Below, in pieces: positions 26,919-37,516 of a DNA stretch of 64,000 nt. This stretch comes from Turicibacter sp. (GTDB lineage Bacteria; Bacillota; Bacilli; MOL361; Turicibacteraceae), in contig JAUMTV010000001.1 of assembly GCA_030531025.1 (NCBI GenBank), positions 29,175-93,174 on the forward strand. The letters are read 5' to 3'. A model generated the notes under the pieces. It saw only the letters and a list, made by a program, of their open reading frames with translations. It made no database searches and was not told where the DNA came from. Both the position numbers and the translations under genes were made by a program. Each line of letters begins with the position of its first letter. Position 1 is the stretch's first letter.

Positions 26919-29615
26919 CTACTTTCTTTGATTCATCTTCACTTTTAACTCATACATCGCATTCATCGCCTGCATTGGGGTTAATTGATATAAATCAATC
27001 TGCTCTAACTCTTTAATAATATCTTCATATGGATTCACATACTCCACTTTTACTTCTACTTTAGGTTTTTCTTTTTTCATTGATTCTGCAACCCCAAATA
27101 ACGATAACTGTCCTTGCTCAACTTCAACAACTGAATGTAACTCAACTGTTGGCTCAGATGAAACAAAAGTTTTTGGCTCTTCCACTTTCACAGCAGTATC
27201 TAATGAAGTTTGAATCACATCTTTATCTTTTTCTAAGACATCTAATAACTGTTTTGCACGGGCAATTAAACTTGATGGTAATTTTGCAATTTCAGCAACA
27301 TGAATTCCATAACTTTTATCTGACGGTCCTTCCATCACTTTATGCATGAAAATCAGTTGCCCTTCATGTTCTTCTGCACGAACATGTCGATTTTCTAAAT
27401 GATCACATTTTTCTTCTAATTGTGTTAACTCATGATAATGAGTTGAGAATAATGTTTTAGCTCCTACTTTATCATGTACATATTCAATAATAGATTGTGC
27501 TAACGCCATTCCATCAAATGTTGCCGTTCCACGTCCAATTTCATCAAGTAAAATTAAACTATCTCTCGTTGCATGCTCAAGTGCATAATTCGTTTCCATC
27601 ATTTCAACCATAAACGTACTATGACCTGAAACTAAATCATCAGCTGCTCCAATTCGCGTAAAAATCTGATCAAAGATTGGGACATTTGCAACACTTGCCG
27701 GTACATAACATCCAATTTGGGCCATAATGGAAATAAGAGCTAATTGACGCATATACGTTGATTTCCCTGACATATTCGGTCCTGTAATTAATAGAATCGA
27801 TAAATCAGCTGGCATTATACAGTCATTTTCAACATACTGCGTCTCTTTTAATACTTTTTCAACGACTGGATGACGACCATCTTTAATTTCAATTACATGC
27901 TCACGATTTAAAACTGGTCGTGTATAGCGATTCTCTTCACTAATTGTGGCAAATGATTGAAGAACATCAAAATAGGCCATCACTTTTGCAATTTGCTGAA
28001 TTTTAGGAATTTCATTTTTGACAAGTTGGCGTAATTCAGTAAATAATTCGTATTCTAACTGAATTGATTTTTCTTCAGCATTTAAAATTAAGTTTTCTTT
28101 CTCTTTTAATTCCTCTGTTATAAAACGTTCAGCATTCACTAACGTTTGTTTACGCTCATAACCCGCATCTTCAGGAATTAAGTGTAAGTTTGCTTTACTA
28201 ATCTCAATATAATAACCAAAAACTTTGTTATATTTAATCTTTAATGAACGAATGCCTGTCTTTTCACGCTCAGCTGCTTCTAAAGCTAAAATCCACTCTT
28301 TCCCGTGTGTCACTATATAACGATACTCATCTAATGTCTCGTTATACCCGTCTTTAATGATGCCACCTTCTTTAATACTAATCGGTGGATTTTCAACAAT
28401 CGCTTTTTCTAAAATATCTGTAATATGAGAGCAATCAACCATTTGGTTTAATTGATGTTGAATCGATGGCATCGCTATCGCTAATTGACTTAATAACGCT
28501 TTGATATGTGGAATTTGATTCAGTGATGAATGAAGTTGCAATAAATCACGGGCATTAGCATTTCCAAATGCAATACGCCCTGATAGACGCTCTAAATCAT
28601 AAACTTCATCTAAGTGACGCTTTAATTCTTCTTTTAGCATAAAGTCATTCATAAAAGCTTCTACAACGTCTAGACGCTCATTAATCAACTGCTCACTAAT
28701 CGATGGACGTTCAATCCATTGTTTAAGTAAGCGACTCCCCATCGCCGTCTTTGTTTTATCTAATAACCAAAGTAATGAACCTTGACGTGATTTCGAACGA
28801 ATCGTTTCTGTTAATTCTAAATTTCGGCGTGAATTATAATCAATACTTAAATAATCTTCATTTTTAGTTAAGCTAATCGGTTGCAAATGCCCAAGTGCAC
28901 TCTTTTGCGTACGAACTAAATAGTTAACTAAACGCCCAAATGCTTTCATTAAATAGTCATCATTCACTTCATCCGTTAAAATTTGATATTCAATCGGAAT
29001 CATACAGTCTTCTTCATATGAAAGAACGATTTGTCTTAACGCGCGCAAGTTATCAAACATAGCCGTTTCTATCTCTGAGCCAATAACAATTTCTTTACAT
29101 CCTAAGCTGATTAACTCCCCAATTAAAGCCTGATTTTCTTTTGGTAGGCGCATGGCGTAATTTTCACCTGTAGATAAATCACTATAAGCGACTGCATAAG
29201 CGTCTTCAAAGGCGACAACAGATAAAATAAAGTTATTTTCTTTTTCATTTAAAGCTGTTTGATTCATGACCGTTCCCGGTGTCAGTAAACGAACGACTTC
29301 ACGACGAACAACACCTTTTGCACTAGCAGGATCTTCAACTTGCTCACAAACAGCTACTTTATATCCACGTTCAATTAAACGATTAATATAGTTTTCAGCC
29401 GAATGATGAGGAACGCCACACATTGGAACACGCTCTTCGGCTCCCGCTTCACGTCCAGTTAGCGCAATTTCTAACTCCTTTGCAGCTAGCTGTGCATCTT
29501 CAAAAAATAATTCATAAAAATCACCTAGTCTGAAAAAGACAAAGGCGTCTTGATAATTTTCTTTGATAGTCAAATATTGTTGCATCATTGGTGTGTATTT
29601 AGACTTATCTCGCAT
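26919..29615 (-). CDS. mutS: DNA mismatch repair protein MutS
   Basis: Mismatch-recognition ATPase, about 898 residues. The mismatch-reading motif F-x-E lies in FRLGDFYELF near residue 28. Walker A GPNMSGKST and the LLDEIGRGTATFDG motif are in the C-terminal ATPase domain. I start at the ATG at 29615, with AAGGAG 8 bases upstream; the in-frame ATG at 29639 lacks support. Operon with mutL and miaA. Confidence 0.96.
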   Translation of the reverse strand: MRDKSKYTPMMQQYLTIKENYQDAFVFFRLGDFYELFFEDAQLAAKELEIALTGREAGAEERVPMCGVPHHSAENYINRLIERGYKVAVCEQVEDPASAKGVVRREVVRLLTPGTVMNQTALNEKENNFILSVVAFEDAYAVAYSDLSTGENYAMRLPKENQALIGELISLGCKEIVIGSEIETAMFDNLRALRQIVLSYEEDCMIPIEYQILTDEVNDDYLMKAFGRLVNYLVRTQKSALGHLQPISLTKNEDYLSIDYNSRRNLELTETIRSKSRQGSLLWLLDKTKTAMGSRLLKQWIERPSISEQLINERLDVVEAFMNDFMLKEELKRHLDEVYDLERLSGRIAFGNANARDLLQLHSSLNQIPHIKALLSQLAIAMPSIQHQLNQMVDCSHITDILEKAIVENPPISIKEGGIIKDGYNETLDEYRYIVTHGKEWILALEAAEREKTGIRSLKIKYNKVFGYYIEISKANLHLIPEDAGYERKQTLVNAERFITEELKEKENLILNAEEKSIQLEYELFTELRQLVKNEIPKIQQIAKVMAYFDVLQSFATISEENRYTRPVLNREHVIEIKDGRHPVVEKVLKETQYVENDCIMPADLSILLITGPNMSGKSTYMRQLALISIMAQIGCYVPASVANVPIFDQIFTRIGAADDLVSGHSTFMVEMMETNYALEHATRDSLILLDEIGRGTATFDGMALAQSIIEYVHDKVGAKTLFSTHYHELTQLEEKCDHLENRHVRAEEHEGQLIFMHKVMEGPSDKSYGIHVAEIAKLPSSLIARAKQLLDVLEKDKDVIQTSLDTAVKVEEPKTFVSSEPTVELHSVVEVEQGQLSLFGVAESMKKEKPKVEVKVEYVNPYEDIIKELEQIDLYQLTPMQAMNAMYELKVKMNQRK

Positions 29616-29647
29616 GATAAAAACTCCTTCTTTTTTCACATGTTTTT

Positions 29648-29656
29648 ATTATAGCA
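29648..29656 (-). promoter_or_regulatory. Extended -10 promoter for mutS
   Basis: Minus strand TGCTATAAT, a TGn-extended -10, about 33 bases before the start. A weak -35 (TTCTTA) is 17 bases upstream. Confidence 0.55.
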
Positions 29657-29659
29657 TAA

Positions 29660-29940
29660 AGTGTCGATTTAAGAACGGTTCGAAGAGTTGATTACAAACA
29701 TTTCAATTTCTTCTATGATAGACTAAATGAGTAAATCTTAATCATATCATTCAATTTATCAATTCATCCTCATTTTTAACTTCACAAAGAGCCCCCTCCC
29801 TCGTCACTCACCATTAAGAAATCCAGCTGAGGCCCTAATTCTTAAAGATTTGTTTAATTGTCTAGATCAATCTCATATTTGATTAAAGCCTTTAAACAAG
29901 ATTGACCTTTGTTCATGTGACACAGTTATTTTCCTGGAAA
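29660..29940. other. Gene-free spacer between cotE and mutS
   Basis: About 280 bases with no coding frame I can support, no repeat and no clear RNA structure. The two terminators that end the cotE transcript lie at its right side. Confidence 0.5.
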
Positions 29941-29943
29941 TAA

Positions 29944-29970
29944 AAACGTTCCTTTTTAAAAAGGAACGAC
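29944..29970 (-). terminator. Second terminator after cotE
   Basis: CGTTCCTTTTT / AAAAAGGAACG palindrome, followed on the minus strand by TTTTTATTT. It sits about 50 bases beyond the cotE stop. Confidence 0.75.
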
Positions 29971-30000
29971 TTATTCTTATCATATTACCCCTTAGAAAAA

Positions 30001-30026
30001 AGAATAAGGCATCACTGCCTTATTCT
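30001..30026 (-). terminator. Terminator overlapping the cotE stop codon
   Basis: GAATAAGGCA / TGCCTTATTC stem; on the minus strand TTTTTTC follows. The cotE TAA is inside the ascending arm. Confidence 0.8.
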
Positions 30027-30565
30027 CCTCTAAAAGGTGAATTTTTTAAGAAATTTGGATTAATTTGTTGGTCGATTTCATCTTCGTCATCATCGTCAGC
30101 ATCAATATCGCTTTCTACTGGCCCTAAGATTGAAACACGCATTTTTGTTTCTCCGATGACTTCAACCACAATTTCAAATTCTACCTCAACTACAATTTCT
30201 CCATCTTCAATTCTTGCATCAACACAAGTTGGTTGTTGAATCGTTCTTGCAATCACTTCATCACCTTCGTATAGGCAATCACGAATAGTACGATGAACAT
30301 TAACTTGGTCATCATATTCAATTGTTTGACGCGCTACTTCTGTTTGTGTATTATCAGCAAATGAATACCACACGTTAATGTCATAAACACCTTTTACATC
30401 AACAGCATCATCACATTTTCTTGCTCCGAATTTATGATTAATAATCCAGCAACCTAAAATACTATCTGCTGGGCTTCTCAAATCATTAAGAGGTGATGTG
30501 ATTTTAAATCTTTTTTTACCTTTACCAATTACAGCTTTGGTTACAATTTCACGAATATCATTCAT
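30020..30565 (-). CDS. cotE: Outer spore coat morphogenetic protein CotE
   Basis: Organises assembly of the outer spore coat. 181 residues. The start IREIVTKAVIGKGKKRFK and the segments LGCWIINHKF, GVYDINVWYSFADNTQTEV and QQPTC match CotE of Bacillus. The C-terminus is acidic (DADDDDEDEID), as in known CotE. It lies between ricA (ymcA) and mutS, the same order as B. subtilis. A perfect sigma-E or sigma-K promoter was not evident upstream. Confidence 0.94.
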   Translation of the reverse strand: MNDIREIVTKAVIGKGKKRFKITSPLNDLRSPADSILGCWIINHKFGARKCDDAVDVKGVYDINVWYSFADNTQTEVARQTIEYDDQVNVHRTIRDCLYEGDEVIARTIQQPTCVDARIEDGEIVVEVEFEIVVEVIGETKMRVSILGPVESDIDADDDDEDEIDQQINPNFLKNSPFRGE

Positions 30566-30717
30566 CCTAATACCTCCTCACTGATACTATATTCAGCTCT
30601 TGACCTATTTGATACTTAATTGAATGACTTTATGAGATTTCATTCGAGAAAAAATCATGCCTCCTCATGAATTTCTCCGACTATCTATCACCCATTTGCA
30701 TCATAAACATGTAAAAT

Positions 30718-30752
30718 TAAAAAACATCTTAGCTATTCACTAAGATGTTTAT
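30718..30752 (-). terminator. Terminator overlapping the end of ricA
   Basis: AACATCTTAG / CTAAGATGTT stem with the ricA stop codon in it; T-run follows on the minus strand. Confidence 0.8.
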
Positions 30753-31083
30753 TAACCTTATATTGTATTATATGAGTCATCGTCGAAAAGAGTTCATTTA
30801 ACTCAATTTGAGTTTGAATATATTCATTAAAAAGCGGGTTATCATAAAGTTCACTTTCAATTGCTTTTAACTCATCTTCCTTTTGTAAAGACGCATTTGA
30901 TTTCCCATACTGTTGCAGTTTGATTAACTCTTTTTGCTTTTGAATATACTCATCGTATAACGCCAAAAGTTTTTCATTTTGATGAACTTTTTGTGTTAAC
31001 TGACGATAACGTTCAATCACAGGGTCTGTTGCTAACTTTTCTTTTAATTTTTCAAAAGAAGGTAAATTAGTTTGTTGTATCAT
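30733..31083 (-). CDS. ricA: RicA (YmcA), YlbF/YmcA family regulator
   Basis: A 116-residue helical protein of the YlbF/YmcA family. In B. subtilis RicA with RicF (YlbF) and RicT (YaaT) forms an Fe-S complex that promotes RNase Y processing and speeds Spo0A phosphorylation. Conserved pattern: [20 protein letters not shown] and later [20 protein letters not shown]. It overlaps the end of miaB by 17 bases and precedes cotE, matching miaB-ymcA-cotE in Bacillus. RNase Y is encoded at 34019-35575. Confidence 0.85.
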   Translation of the reverse strand: MIQQTNLPSFEKLKEKLATDPVIERYRQLTQKVHQNEKLLALYDEYIQKQKELIKLQQYGKSNASLQKEDELKAIESELYDNPLFNEYIQTQIELNELFSTMTHIIQYKVNKHLSE

Positions 31084-32575
31084 CGTTAACCATCTCTCCA
31101 GCTAAATGCCATGTTTTAGCTTCGGTGATTTTAACTTTAACGATTTGTCCGATTTTAGCTTCATCGCCTTTGAAGTTAACTAATTTGTTATGACGTGTGT
31201 ATCCGGCTAACACCGTATCATCATTCTTACTTGTTCCTTCAACTAACACGTCTACCACTTTTCCTTCAAAGCGTTTATTTCCGTTACGGAATCCACGATT
31301 AATCGCTTCATTTAAACGATTTAAACGATCTTTTTTATCTGCTTCTGATACATTATCTTCCATACGTGCAGCTGGTGTTCCTTCACGTGGTGAGAAGATG
31401 AATGTAAAGGCACCTTCGTACCCAACCTCTTCTACTAATGATAATGTATCTTGGAATTGCTCTTCTGTTTCACCTGGGAATCCAACGATAATATCTGTTG
31501 TAATAGATACTCCTGGAATCGCTTCTTTAAGATCGCGAACTAATTGTAAATACATTTCACGTGTATATTTACGGTTCATACGTTTTAATACTTCATTATT
31601 TCCAGATTGAACTGGTAAATGAATATGTTCCATTAAGTTTCCACGTTTAGCTAATGCTTTGATTGTTTTCTCATCGAAATCACGTGGATGTGATGTTGTA
31701 AATCGGATACGTGGAATATCAATCTTATGTAAATCGTCTAATAAATCACCGAATGTATACTCACGATCTTTAAAATCTTTTCCGTATGCATTAACGTTTT
31801 GTCCTAATAATGTTACTTCTTGATATCCTTCTGCTGCTAAATGTTGAATTTCTGCAATGATATCTTCTGGCATACGGCTACGTTCTTTACCACGTGTATA
31901 CGGTACAATACAGTATGTACAGAATTCATCGCATCCATACATGATGTTAACCCATGCTTTAATGCTTCCTTGACGTGTACGAGGCATGTTCTCAACAATC
32001 TCACCTTCTTGAGACCAAACTTCGATGACACGCTCTTTCCCCATTAATGCATTATGAATATATTCTGGTAAACGGTAAATATTATGTGTACCAAATACTA
32101 AGTCAACATGTTGGTATTTTTCCATAATCTGATTGACTACTTTTTCTTCTTGTGACATGCAACCACATACCCCTAAGATTAAGTCAGGGTTTGTACGTTT
32201 TAAACGTTTTAAACGACCTAACTCACCGAAAACACGGTTTTCAGCATTCTCACGAATAGCACATGTATTTAAAATAATTAAATCAGCTTCATCTTGTGAG
32301 TTTGCTTTTGTATAACCTAACTCTTCCGCAATCCCAATAATTGCTTCTGAATCATGCTCATTCATTTGACAACCGTAAGTTTGAATTAAATATTTTTTTC
32401 CTTTTCCAATGTTTTTAATTGACTCCTCAATTGCGAAGTCACGATGAACGTGCGCTTGCTCACGGCTACGTTTACGTGCACCATTAATGCTTGGACGTTG
32501 GAAGTAACGGCTATAATCTTTTTCAGCTTTTAGCTGATTTGCTTGTAACGCTAATTCTTTTTGTTGTTCATTCAT
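31067..32575 (-). CDS. miaB: tRNA-2-methylthio-N6-dimethylallyladenosine synthase MiaB
   Basis: Radical-SAM enzyme that methylthiolates i6A37 in tRNA, after MiaA. About 502 residues. The N-terminal auxiliary cluster uses C69 ([10 protein letters not shown]), C105 and C139; the radical-SAM motif is C215-x3-C219-x2-C222. A TRAM domain ends the protein. I use the ATG at 32575 (MNEQQK); a GTG at 32584 is an alternative. It precedes ricA with overlap. Confidence 0.95.
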   Translation of the reverse strand: MNEQQKELALQANQLKAEKDYSRYFQRPSINGARKRSREQAHVHRDFAIEESIKNIGKGKKYLIQTYGCQMNEHDSEAIIGIAEELGYTKANSQDEADLIILNTCAIRENAENRVFGELGRLKRLKRTNPDLILGVCGCMSQEEKVVNQIMEKYQHVDLVFGTHNIYRLPEYIHNALMGKERVIEVWSQEGEIVENMPRTRQGSIKAWVNIMYGCDEFCTYCIVPYTRGKERSRMPEDIIAEIQHLAAEGYQEVTLLGQNVNAYGKDFKDREYTFGDLLDDLHKIDIPRIRFTTSHPRDFDEKTIKALAKRGNLMEHIHLPVQSGNNEVLKRMNRKYTREMYLQLVRDLKEAIPGVSITTDIIVGFPGETEEQFQDTLSLVEEVGYEGAFTFIFSPREGTPAARMEDNVSEADKKDRLNRLNEAINRGFRNGNKRFEGKVVDVLVEGTSKNDDTVLAGYTRHNKLVNFKGDEAKIGQIVKVKITEAKTWHLAGEMVNDDTTN

Positions 32576-32726
32576 CCTTATCACCTATATCTTAAAGCTT
32601 TAATTATCAACTATATTCTCTATGTGACAAAACATGAGTCACTCGCTCTATTATACCTTACATTATATAGAATAATCAACTCATGTCCACCTCACTTGAT
32701 AACTATTGGTTTTAAGGAATTTACTA

Positions 32727-32768
32727 AAAAAGACTAGTGACCTAAGTTGGTCACTAGTCTTTTTTTAT
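32727..32768 (-). terminator. Terminator after spoVS
   Basis: AAAAAGACTAGTGACC / GGTCACTAGTCTTTTT, a 16-pair stem with T-run, directly after the spoVS stop. It separates spoVS from miaB. Confidence 0.9.
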
Positions 32769-32774
32769 TAAAAA

Positions 32775-33038
32775 CTATTGTCTTGATTCAACAATAAGTT
32801 TAATTGCCGTACGCTCTTCACCGTCAATTAAGATATCAGTAAACGCCGGAATGCAAATTAAATCTTTTCCTGTTGGTGCCACATATCCTCTAGCAATGGC
32901 AATAGCTTTCACTGCTTGATTTAATGCTCCTGCTCCAATTGCCTGAATCTCTACAAGTCCTCTTTCACGAAATGCATTCGCTAAAGCACCTGCAACTGAA
33001 TTAGGATTAGATTTTGATGATACTTTTAATACTTCCAT
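32775..33038 (-). CDS. spoVS: Stage V sporulation protein S
   Basis: An 87-residue Alba-like protein required for stage V of sporulation. MEVLKVSSKSNPNSVAGALA and the AIGAGALNQAVKAIAIARG segment are almost invariant in SpoVS. The ATG at 33038 follows GAGGGGG; an in-frame start at 33092 adds non-conserved sequence. It lies downstream of ymdB, as in B. subtilis. Confidence 0.96.
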   Translation of the reverse strand: MEVLKVSSKSNPNSVAGALANAFRERGLVEIQAIGAGALNQAVKAIAIARGYVAPTGKDLICIPAFTDILIDGEERTAIKLIVESRQ

Positions 33039-33106
33039 ACTAGTCCCCCTCTTTTTTGTTTTACACAGTAAGTCTATGCTCCCCCATCCCAATACATGAC
33101 TAAATT

Positions 33107-33898
33107 TTATAAAGTTGATTCTTTCTTCAAATTAATACGTTGAATTGATGATGCTTTTCCTGTCTTCTCATTAATATCAACTAAAACGGCATTCAGTTGA
33201 GCTGATCCTTGTTCTAACGCATTAAAGCGGATCGGTAATCCTGTAATAAATTTATTAATAACATTTTCACGTTCAACCCCGATAACTCCATCTAATGGAC
33301 CAGTCATTCCAACATCTGTTATATACGCTGTCCCTTTGGCTAAAATACGCTCATCCGCTGTTGGTACATGAGTATGTGTCCCAACAACAGCACTCACGCG
33401 TCCATCTAAGAAATAACCCATCGCAATTTTTTCACTTGTTGCTTCTGCATGGAAATCAACAAAAATGATATTCGTACGTTTTTTAGCTTCTTCAACTAAT
33501 TCATCTATTTTTTCAAATGGACAATTAATCATTGGCATAAACGTACGCCCTTGAACTGAGATGACAGCAACTTCATGTGAATTGAATTTAACAAATGTTA
33601 ATCCTTTTCCCGGATTTGATTTTGGGAAGTTTGCTGGACGAACTAATTTATCTGCCTGATCAATAAAATCAAAGATAGAACGATTATCCCATGTATGGTT
33701 CCCTAATGTGACCACATTGACACCTTGCTCTAATAAAAACTTATAATACTTTTCATTAATTCCTTTCCCATGAGAAATATTTTCCCCATTTGCAATAATA
33801 AAGTGTGGTTTATAAGTTTCTTTAATTTTAGGTAATTGCTCTTGAATCATTTGGCGTCCTAGTGATCCATAAATATCTCCAATAAATAAAATTTTCAT
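33107..33898 (-). CDS. ymdB: YmdB metallophosphodiesterase
   Basis: A 263-residue calcineurin-like phosphoesterase. The B. subtilis homologue hydrolyses cyclic nucleotides and affects biofilm and late adaptive behaviour. Metal motifs GDIYGSLGR (D8), ANGENISHG, GNHTWDN, DFHAEATSEK and GTHTHVPTAD are all present. I start at the ATG at 33898 (MKILFIGD), with AAAGG upstream. It lies between rny and spoVS as in Bacillus. Confidence 0.92.
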   Translation of the reverse strand: MKILFIGDIYGSLGRQMIQEQLPKIKETYKPHFIIANGENISHGKGINEKYYKFLLEQGVNVVTLGNHTWDNRSIFDFIDQADKLVRPANFPKSNPGKGLTFVKFNSHEVAVISVQGRTFMPMINCPFEKIDELVEEAKKRTNIIFVDFHAEATSEKIAMGYFLDGRVSAVVGTHTHVPTADERILAKGTAYITDVGMTGPLDGVIGVERENVINKFITGLPIRFNALEQGSAQLNAVLVDINEKTGKASSIQRINLKKESTL

Positions 33899-33956
33899 TC
33901 TATCAGCCTTTCTAGTCGTTACTTTAAATCTAAGTTTTATAAGTTTAGTATACATA

Positions 33957-33995
33957 TTAAAGAGCTATTAATGCTAACACATTAATAGCTCTTTA
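33957..33995 (-). terminator. Terminator after rny
   Basis: AGAGCTATTAATG / CATTAATAGCTCT stem, followed on the minus strand by TTTAATATG. Confidence 0.75.
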
Positions 33996-34018
33996 ATCAA
34001 TTAATTGAATTTAGCATT

Positions 34019-35575
34019 TTAACGAGCAGTTTCTACAGCACGCGTTTCACGAATCACTGTAATTTTAATATTTCCTGGATACTCGAGTTCGTTCTCAATC
34101 GTTTGACGAATTTCACGCGCAACACGATGGGCTTGAACATCATCAAGTTGTTCAGGGATAACTGCTACACGAACTTCACGTCCTGCTTGGATAGCGAAGG
34201 CTTTTTCAACTCCATCAAATCGACAAGCGATATTCTCAAGTTGCTCTAAACGCTTCACGTAGTTTTCTAATGATTCACTACGTGCTCCTGGTCTTGCTGC
34301 TGATAACGTATCAGCAGCAGCTACGATAACAGCAATTAAACTTTGTGGTTCACGATCACCATGATGAGAAGCAATTCCATCAATAACAACCGGATGCTCA
34401 CGGTAACGAGTTGCTAACTCAATCCCAATTTCAACATGGCTTCCTTCAACCTCATGATCAACTGCTTTTCCAATATCATGTAAAAGTCCAGCACGTTTAG
34501 CTAACTTCACATCTTCTCCAAGTTCTGCCGCAATAATTCCAGATAAAAAAGCGACTTCCATTGAATGTTTTAAAACATTTTGACCGTAACTTGTTCGATA
34601 ATTTAAACGACCTAAAATCTTCATTAAATCTGGATGTACTTTTCCAATTCCAACTTCAAATACCGCATTTTCACCGTATTCACGAACACGTAAATCAACT
34701 TCACGGCGTGTCTTTTCTACAATTTCTTCAATACGTGCTGGGTGAATTCGACCATCTTGCACTAATGTTTCAAGTGTAATGCGTGCAACTTCACGTCTGA
34801 TTGGATCAAAGCATGATAAAACGACTGCTTCAGGTGTATCATCGATGATCAAATCAACCCCCGTTAACGATTCAATCGTACGAATATTACGCCCTTCACG
34901 ACCAATAATACGGCCTTTCATCTCATCACTTGGTAAGTTTACCACGTTAACACTGTAATCACTTGTCTGTTCTGATGCATATTTTTGTATCGCTAAGACA
35001 ATTAATTCTTTTGCTTTTTTATCAGCCTCTAAACGTGCTTTTTCTTCTTCTTCTTTAATGTACTTAGCCACTTCATGAGACATTTCATCTTCAACTCGTC
35101 TAAAAATAATGTCACGAGCTTCTTCTGTTGTTAAGCCAGAAATTTCGACTAACTTTTGTCGTTGTCCTTCTAAAGTTTCTTCCACTTTGCTTTCAAGTTC
35201 TTTTAGTTCGAGTTGTTTTTCAGCGATAGCTTCATCTTTTTTCTCAAGAGCAATTTCTCGCTTCTCTAAATTTAAAATACGACGATCGATCGTCTCTTCA
35301 CGTTGTACTAGACGCTCTTCTAAACGTACGAGTTCTGTCTTTTTTTCCTTAATGTCACGTTCTGCATCAACTTTAAGTCTTTGGACTTCTTCTTTCGTTT
35401 CTAAAAGTGCTTCTTTCTTTTTTGATTCAGCTTCTTTTTCAGCTTTTGAGATTATATGTGTTGCTGTTTGTTGTGCTCTCTCTAACTCAGCTTCATACAC
35501 TTTCTTTCTCATAAAATACCCAATAACTAACCCTATCCCTACTAGCAAAATGGAGATGATGATTTGAAATAACAT
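34019..35575 (-). CDS. rny: Ribonuclease Y
   Basis: Membrane-anchored endoribonuclease that starts mRNA decay in many Firmicutes. 518 residues. An N-terminal membrane helix (about 3-20) is followed by a long coiled coil (about 25-200), a KH domain ([15 protein letters not shown]) and an HD domain ([10 protein letters not shown]). The ATG at 35575 is chosen because GGAGGTGG lies 7 bases upstream; the frame is open far upstream but without a start signal. RicA, encoded nearby, modulates RNase Y in B. subtilis. Confidence 0.96.
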   Translation of the reverse strand: MLFQIIISILLVGIGLVIGYFMRKKVYEAELERAQQTATHIISKAEKEAESKKKEALLETKEEVQRLKVDAERDIKEKKTELVRLEERLVQREETIDRRILNLEKREIALEKKDEAIAEKQLELKELESKVEETLEGQRQKLVEISGLTTEEARDIIFRRVEDEMSHEVAKYIKEEEEKARLEADKKAKELIVLAIQKYASEQTSDYSVNVVNLPSDEMKGRIIGREGRNIRTIESLTGVDLIIDDTPEAVVLSCFDPIRREVARITLETLVQDGRIHPARIEEIVEKTRREVDLRVREYGENAVFEVGIGKVHPDLMKILGRLNYRTSYGQNVLKHSMEVAFLSGIIAAELGEDVKLAKRAGLLHDIGKAVDHEVEGSHVEIGIELATRYREHPVVIDGIASHHGDREPQSLIAVIVAAADTLSAARPGARSESLENYVKRLEQLENIACRFDGVEKAFAIQAGREVRVAVIPEQLDDVQAHRVAREIRQTIENELEYPGNIKITVIRETRAVETAR

Positions 35576-35724
35576 ACGTCCACCTCCAATTATTTGATAT
35601 ACAATTATCCGCCATAGATCTATTAACGGCTCTATAGTTTGAAGATAATTAGTATTATGATATAATACTACATTCTTTATTTTAATATTATTGTAATAAC
35701 ATGTCAAGAATTCCACTACAATCT

Positions 35725-35763
35725 AAAAAAAAGTGTCTCAGTTTTCTCTGAGACACTTTTTTA
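35725..35763 (-). terminator. Terminator after recA
   Basis: AAAAGTGTCTCAG / CTGAGACACTTTT stem with flanking A/T tracts, overlapping the recA stop. Confidence 0.88.
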
Positions 35764-36786
35764 TTCTTCCTCTAACATCATTTGCTCATTTTCCGATGTA
35801 GAAATATTTAATTCTGCACGGATTAAATCAGCAATTTCTTCCATGATAAATGGATTTTCTTTCAAGAACAATTTAGCATTTTCACGTCCTTGTCCCATTT
35901 TCTCACCATTGTATGAGTACCAAGATCCACTCTTTTCAATGATATTAAACTCAACTGCAAGGTCTAAAATCTCACCTTGTTTTGAGACACCTTCACCATA
36001 CATAACATCAACTTCAACTGCTTTAAACGGTGGAGCAACTTTATTTTTAACGACTTTAATTTTCGCAACATTACCAACAATGTCCGTTCCTAATTTAATT
36101 GTTTCACCACGACGCACTTCTAAACGAATTGTTGAATAGAATTTTAACGCACGTCCACCTGGAGTAACCTCAGGATTTCCAAACATAACTCCAACTTTTT
36201 CACGAATTTGGTTAATAAAAATCGCAATTGTTTTTGTTGTATTAATTGCACCTGATAATTTACGTAATGCTTGTGACATTAAACGAGCTTGTAATCCAAC
36301 GTGCGAATCACCCATCTCACCTTCAATTTCAGCGCGTGGTACTAACGCTGCTACTGAATCGACTACTAAAATATCGATGGCTCCACTTCGTACTAATGCT
36401 TCAGCAATTTCAAGTGCTTGTTCACCTGTATCAGGTTGCGATACCAATAATTCATCTGTATCAACACCTAATTTAGCAGCGTAAGCAGGGTCTAATGCAT
36501 GTTCTGCATCGATAAATGCTGCTGTTCCACCAGCTTTTTGAACTTCTGCAATAGCATGTAAAGCAAACGTTGTTTTCCCTGAACTTTCTGGCCCATAAAT
36601 TTCTACAACACGCCCACGTGGATAACCACCCACACCTAACGCAGAATCTAAAGCTAATGATCCTGACGATACGACTTCAATACGTGTATCTGTTTTTTCA
36701 CCCAGTTTCATGACTGAGCCTTTACCGTATTGCTTTTCAATACTTTTTAAAGCTTGCATTAAAGCTGCTTCACGATTGTTACTCAT
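35761..36786 (-). CDS. recA: Recombinase RecA
   Basis: Strand-exchange protein and co-protease for LexA cleavage. 341 residues. Walker A GPESSGKT at 65-72; the loop 2 region [20 protein letters not shown] is conserved. It lies downstream of pgsA; cinA, which often separates them in Firmicutes, is absent here. A TTGAAT-N17-TAAAAT promoter precedes it, but no canonical LexA box overlaps it. Confidence 0.98.
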   Translation of the reverse strand: MSNNREAALMQALKSIEKQYGKGSVMKLGEKTDTRIEVVSSGSLALDSALGVGGYPRGRVVEIYGPESSGKTTFALHAIAEVQKAGGTAAFIDAEHALDPAYAAKLGVDTDELLVSQPDTGEQALEIAEALVRSGAIDILVVDSVAALVPRAEIEGEMGDSHVGLQARLMSQALRKLSGAINTTKTIAIFINQIREKVGVMFGNPEVTPGGRALKFYSTIRLEVRRGETIKLGTDIVGNVAKIKVVKNKVAPPFKAVEVDVMYGEGVSKQGEILDLAVEFNIIEKSGSWYSYNGEKMGQGRENAKLFLKENPFIMEEIADLIRAELNISTSENEQMMLEEE

Positions 36787-36861
36787 ATTGTTTGTCCTCC
36801 AATTTTATATTTTTTTATCTAACATTAACATACCCATTTTATTGACAATTTCCTCGAATTA

Positions 36862-36890
36862 ATTTTAATAATAAACTATTTTTTATTCAA
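36862..36890 (-). promoter_or_regulatory. Candidate recA promoter
   Basis: Minus strand TTGAAT (36885-36890) and TAAAAT (36862-36867), 17-base spacer. It lies just after the pgsA terminator. Confidence 0.6.
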
Positions 36891-36895
36891 AAGCA

Positions 36896-36922
36896 ATAAA
36901 AAAGCGAACAAATTTTCGCTTT
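36896..36922 (-). terminator. Terminator after pgsA
   Basis: AAGCGAA / TTCGCTT stem with loop, followed on the minus strand by TTTTTTATTG. The same bases (36905-36918, CGAAC-AAAT-TTTCG) resemble a LexA box with one mismatch. Confidence 0.7.
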
Positions 36923-36924
36923 CT

Positions 36925-37506
36925 TTACTTTGCACCATCAAAAATGTTTACATTTTTGTAGATATATTCAATTCCTGAAGCTACTGTTAAAACAACTGCT
37001 AAAGCAACAAAAATTCGATCAACTGGCCAATTAAATAATTCAAATGGATAGTTTAATAATAATAAAGTTGAAATCATAATAAACTGCACAACAGTTTTGA
37101 TTTTTCCAAGCCATCCTGCTGCGATTACAACTCCTTTAGCTGCTGCAATTGTTCTAAATCCTGTGACAATAAATTCACGAGCTAAAATAATGAAAACAAC
37201 CCAAGCAGAAATTAAACCATTTTCAAGTAAAATTAATAAAGCTGCTGTTACTAATAATTTATCTGCTAACGGGTCCATAAATTTCCCAAAATCAGTAATT
37301 AAATTATATTTACGAGCAATATAGCCATCGATGAAATCAGTAATAGCAGCTAATAAGAAAATCACTAATCCTAAAAGGTTAGCATAAGGAATTAAATAGC
37401 TGTTAACTGACACTGTATTCACCACTAAATTTGGAATATAAAAACAAACAATAAAAAATGGAATTAAAATAATACGTAATAACGTTAGCTTATTTGCTAA
37501 GTTCAT
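36925..37506 (-). CDS. pgsA: CDP-diacylglycerol--glycerol-3-phosphate 3-phosphatidyltransferase
   Basis: Makes phosphatidylglycerophosphate, the precursor of phosphatidylglycerol. 193 residues and about four to five membrane helices. The CDP-alcohol phosphotransferase motif D-x2-DG-x2-AR-x8-G-x3-D-x3-D is present as DFIDGYIARKY...DFGKFMDPLADK, around residues 62-85. It follows rodZ by 10 bases and precedes recA. Confidence 0.95.
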   Translation of the reverse strand: MNLANKLTLLRIILIPFFIVCFYIPNLVVNTVSVNSYLIPYANLLGLVIFLLAAITDFIDGYIARKYNLITDFGKFMDPLADKLLVTAALLILLENGLISAWVVFIILAREFIVTGFRTIAAAKGVVIAAGWLGKIKTVVQFIMISTLLLLNYPFELFNWPVDRIFVALAVVLTVASGIEYIYKNVNIFDGAK

Positions 37507-37516
37507 ACTCTCTCAC

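Noticed and set aside
29670..29690. CGAACCGTTC upstream of mutS as a LexA box
   Set aside because: The half-sites are separated by one base instead of four.
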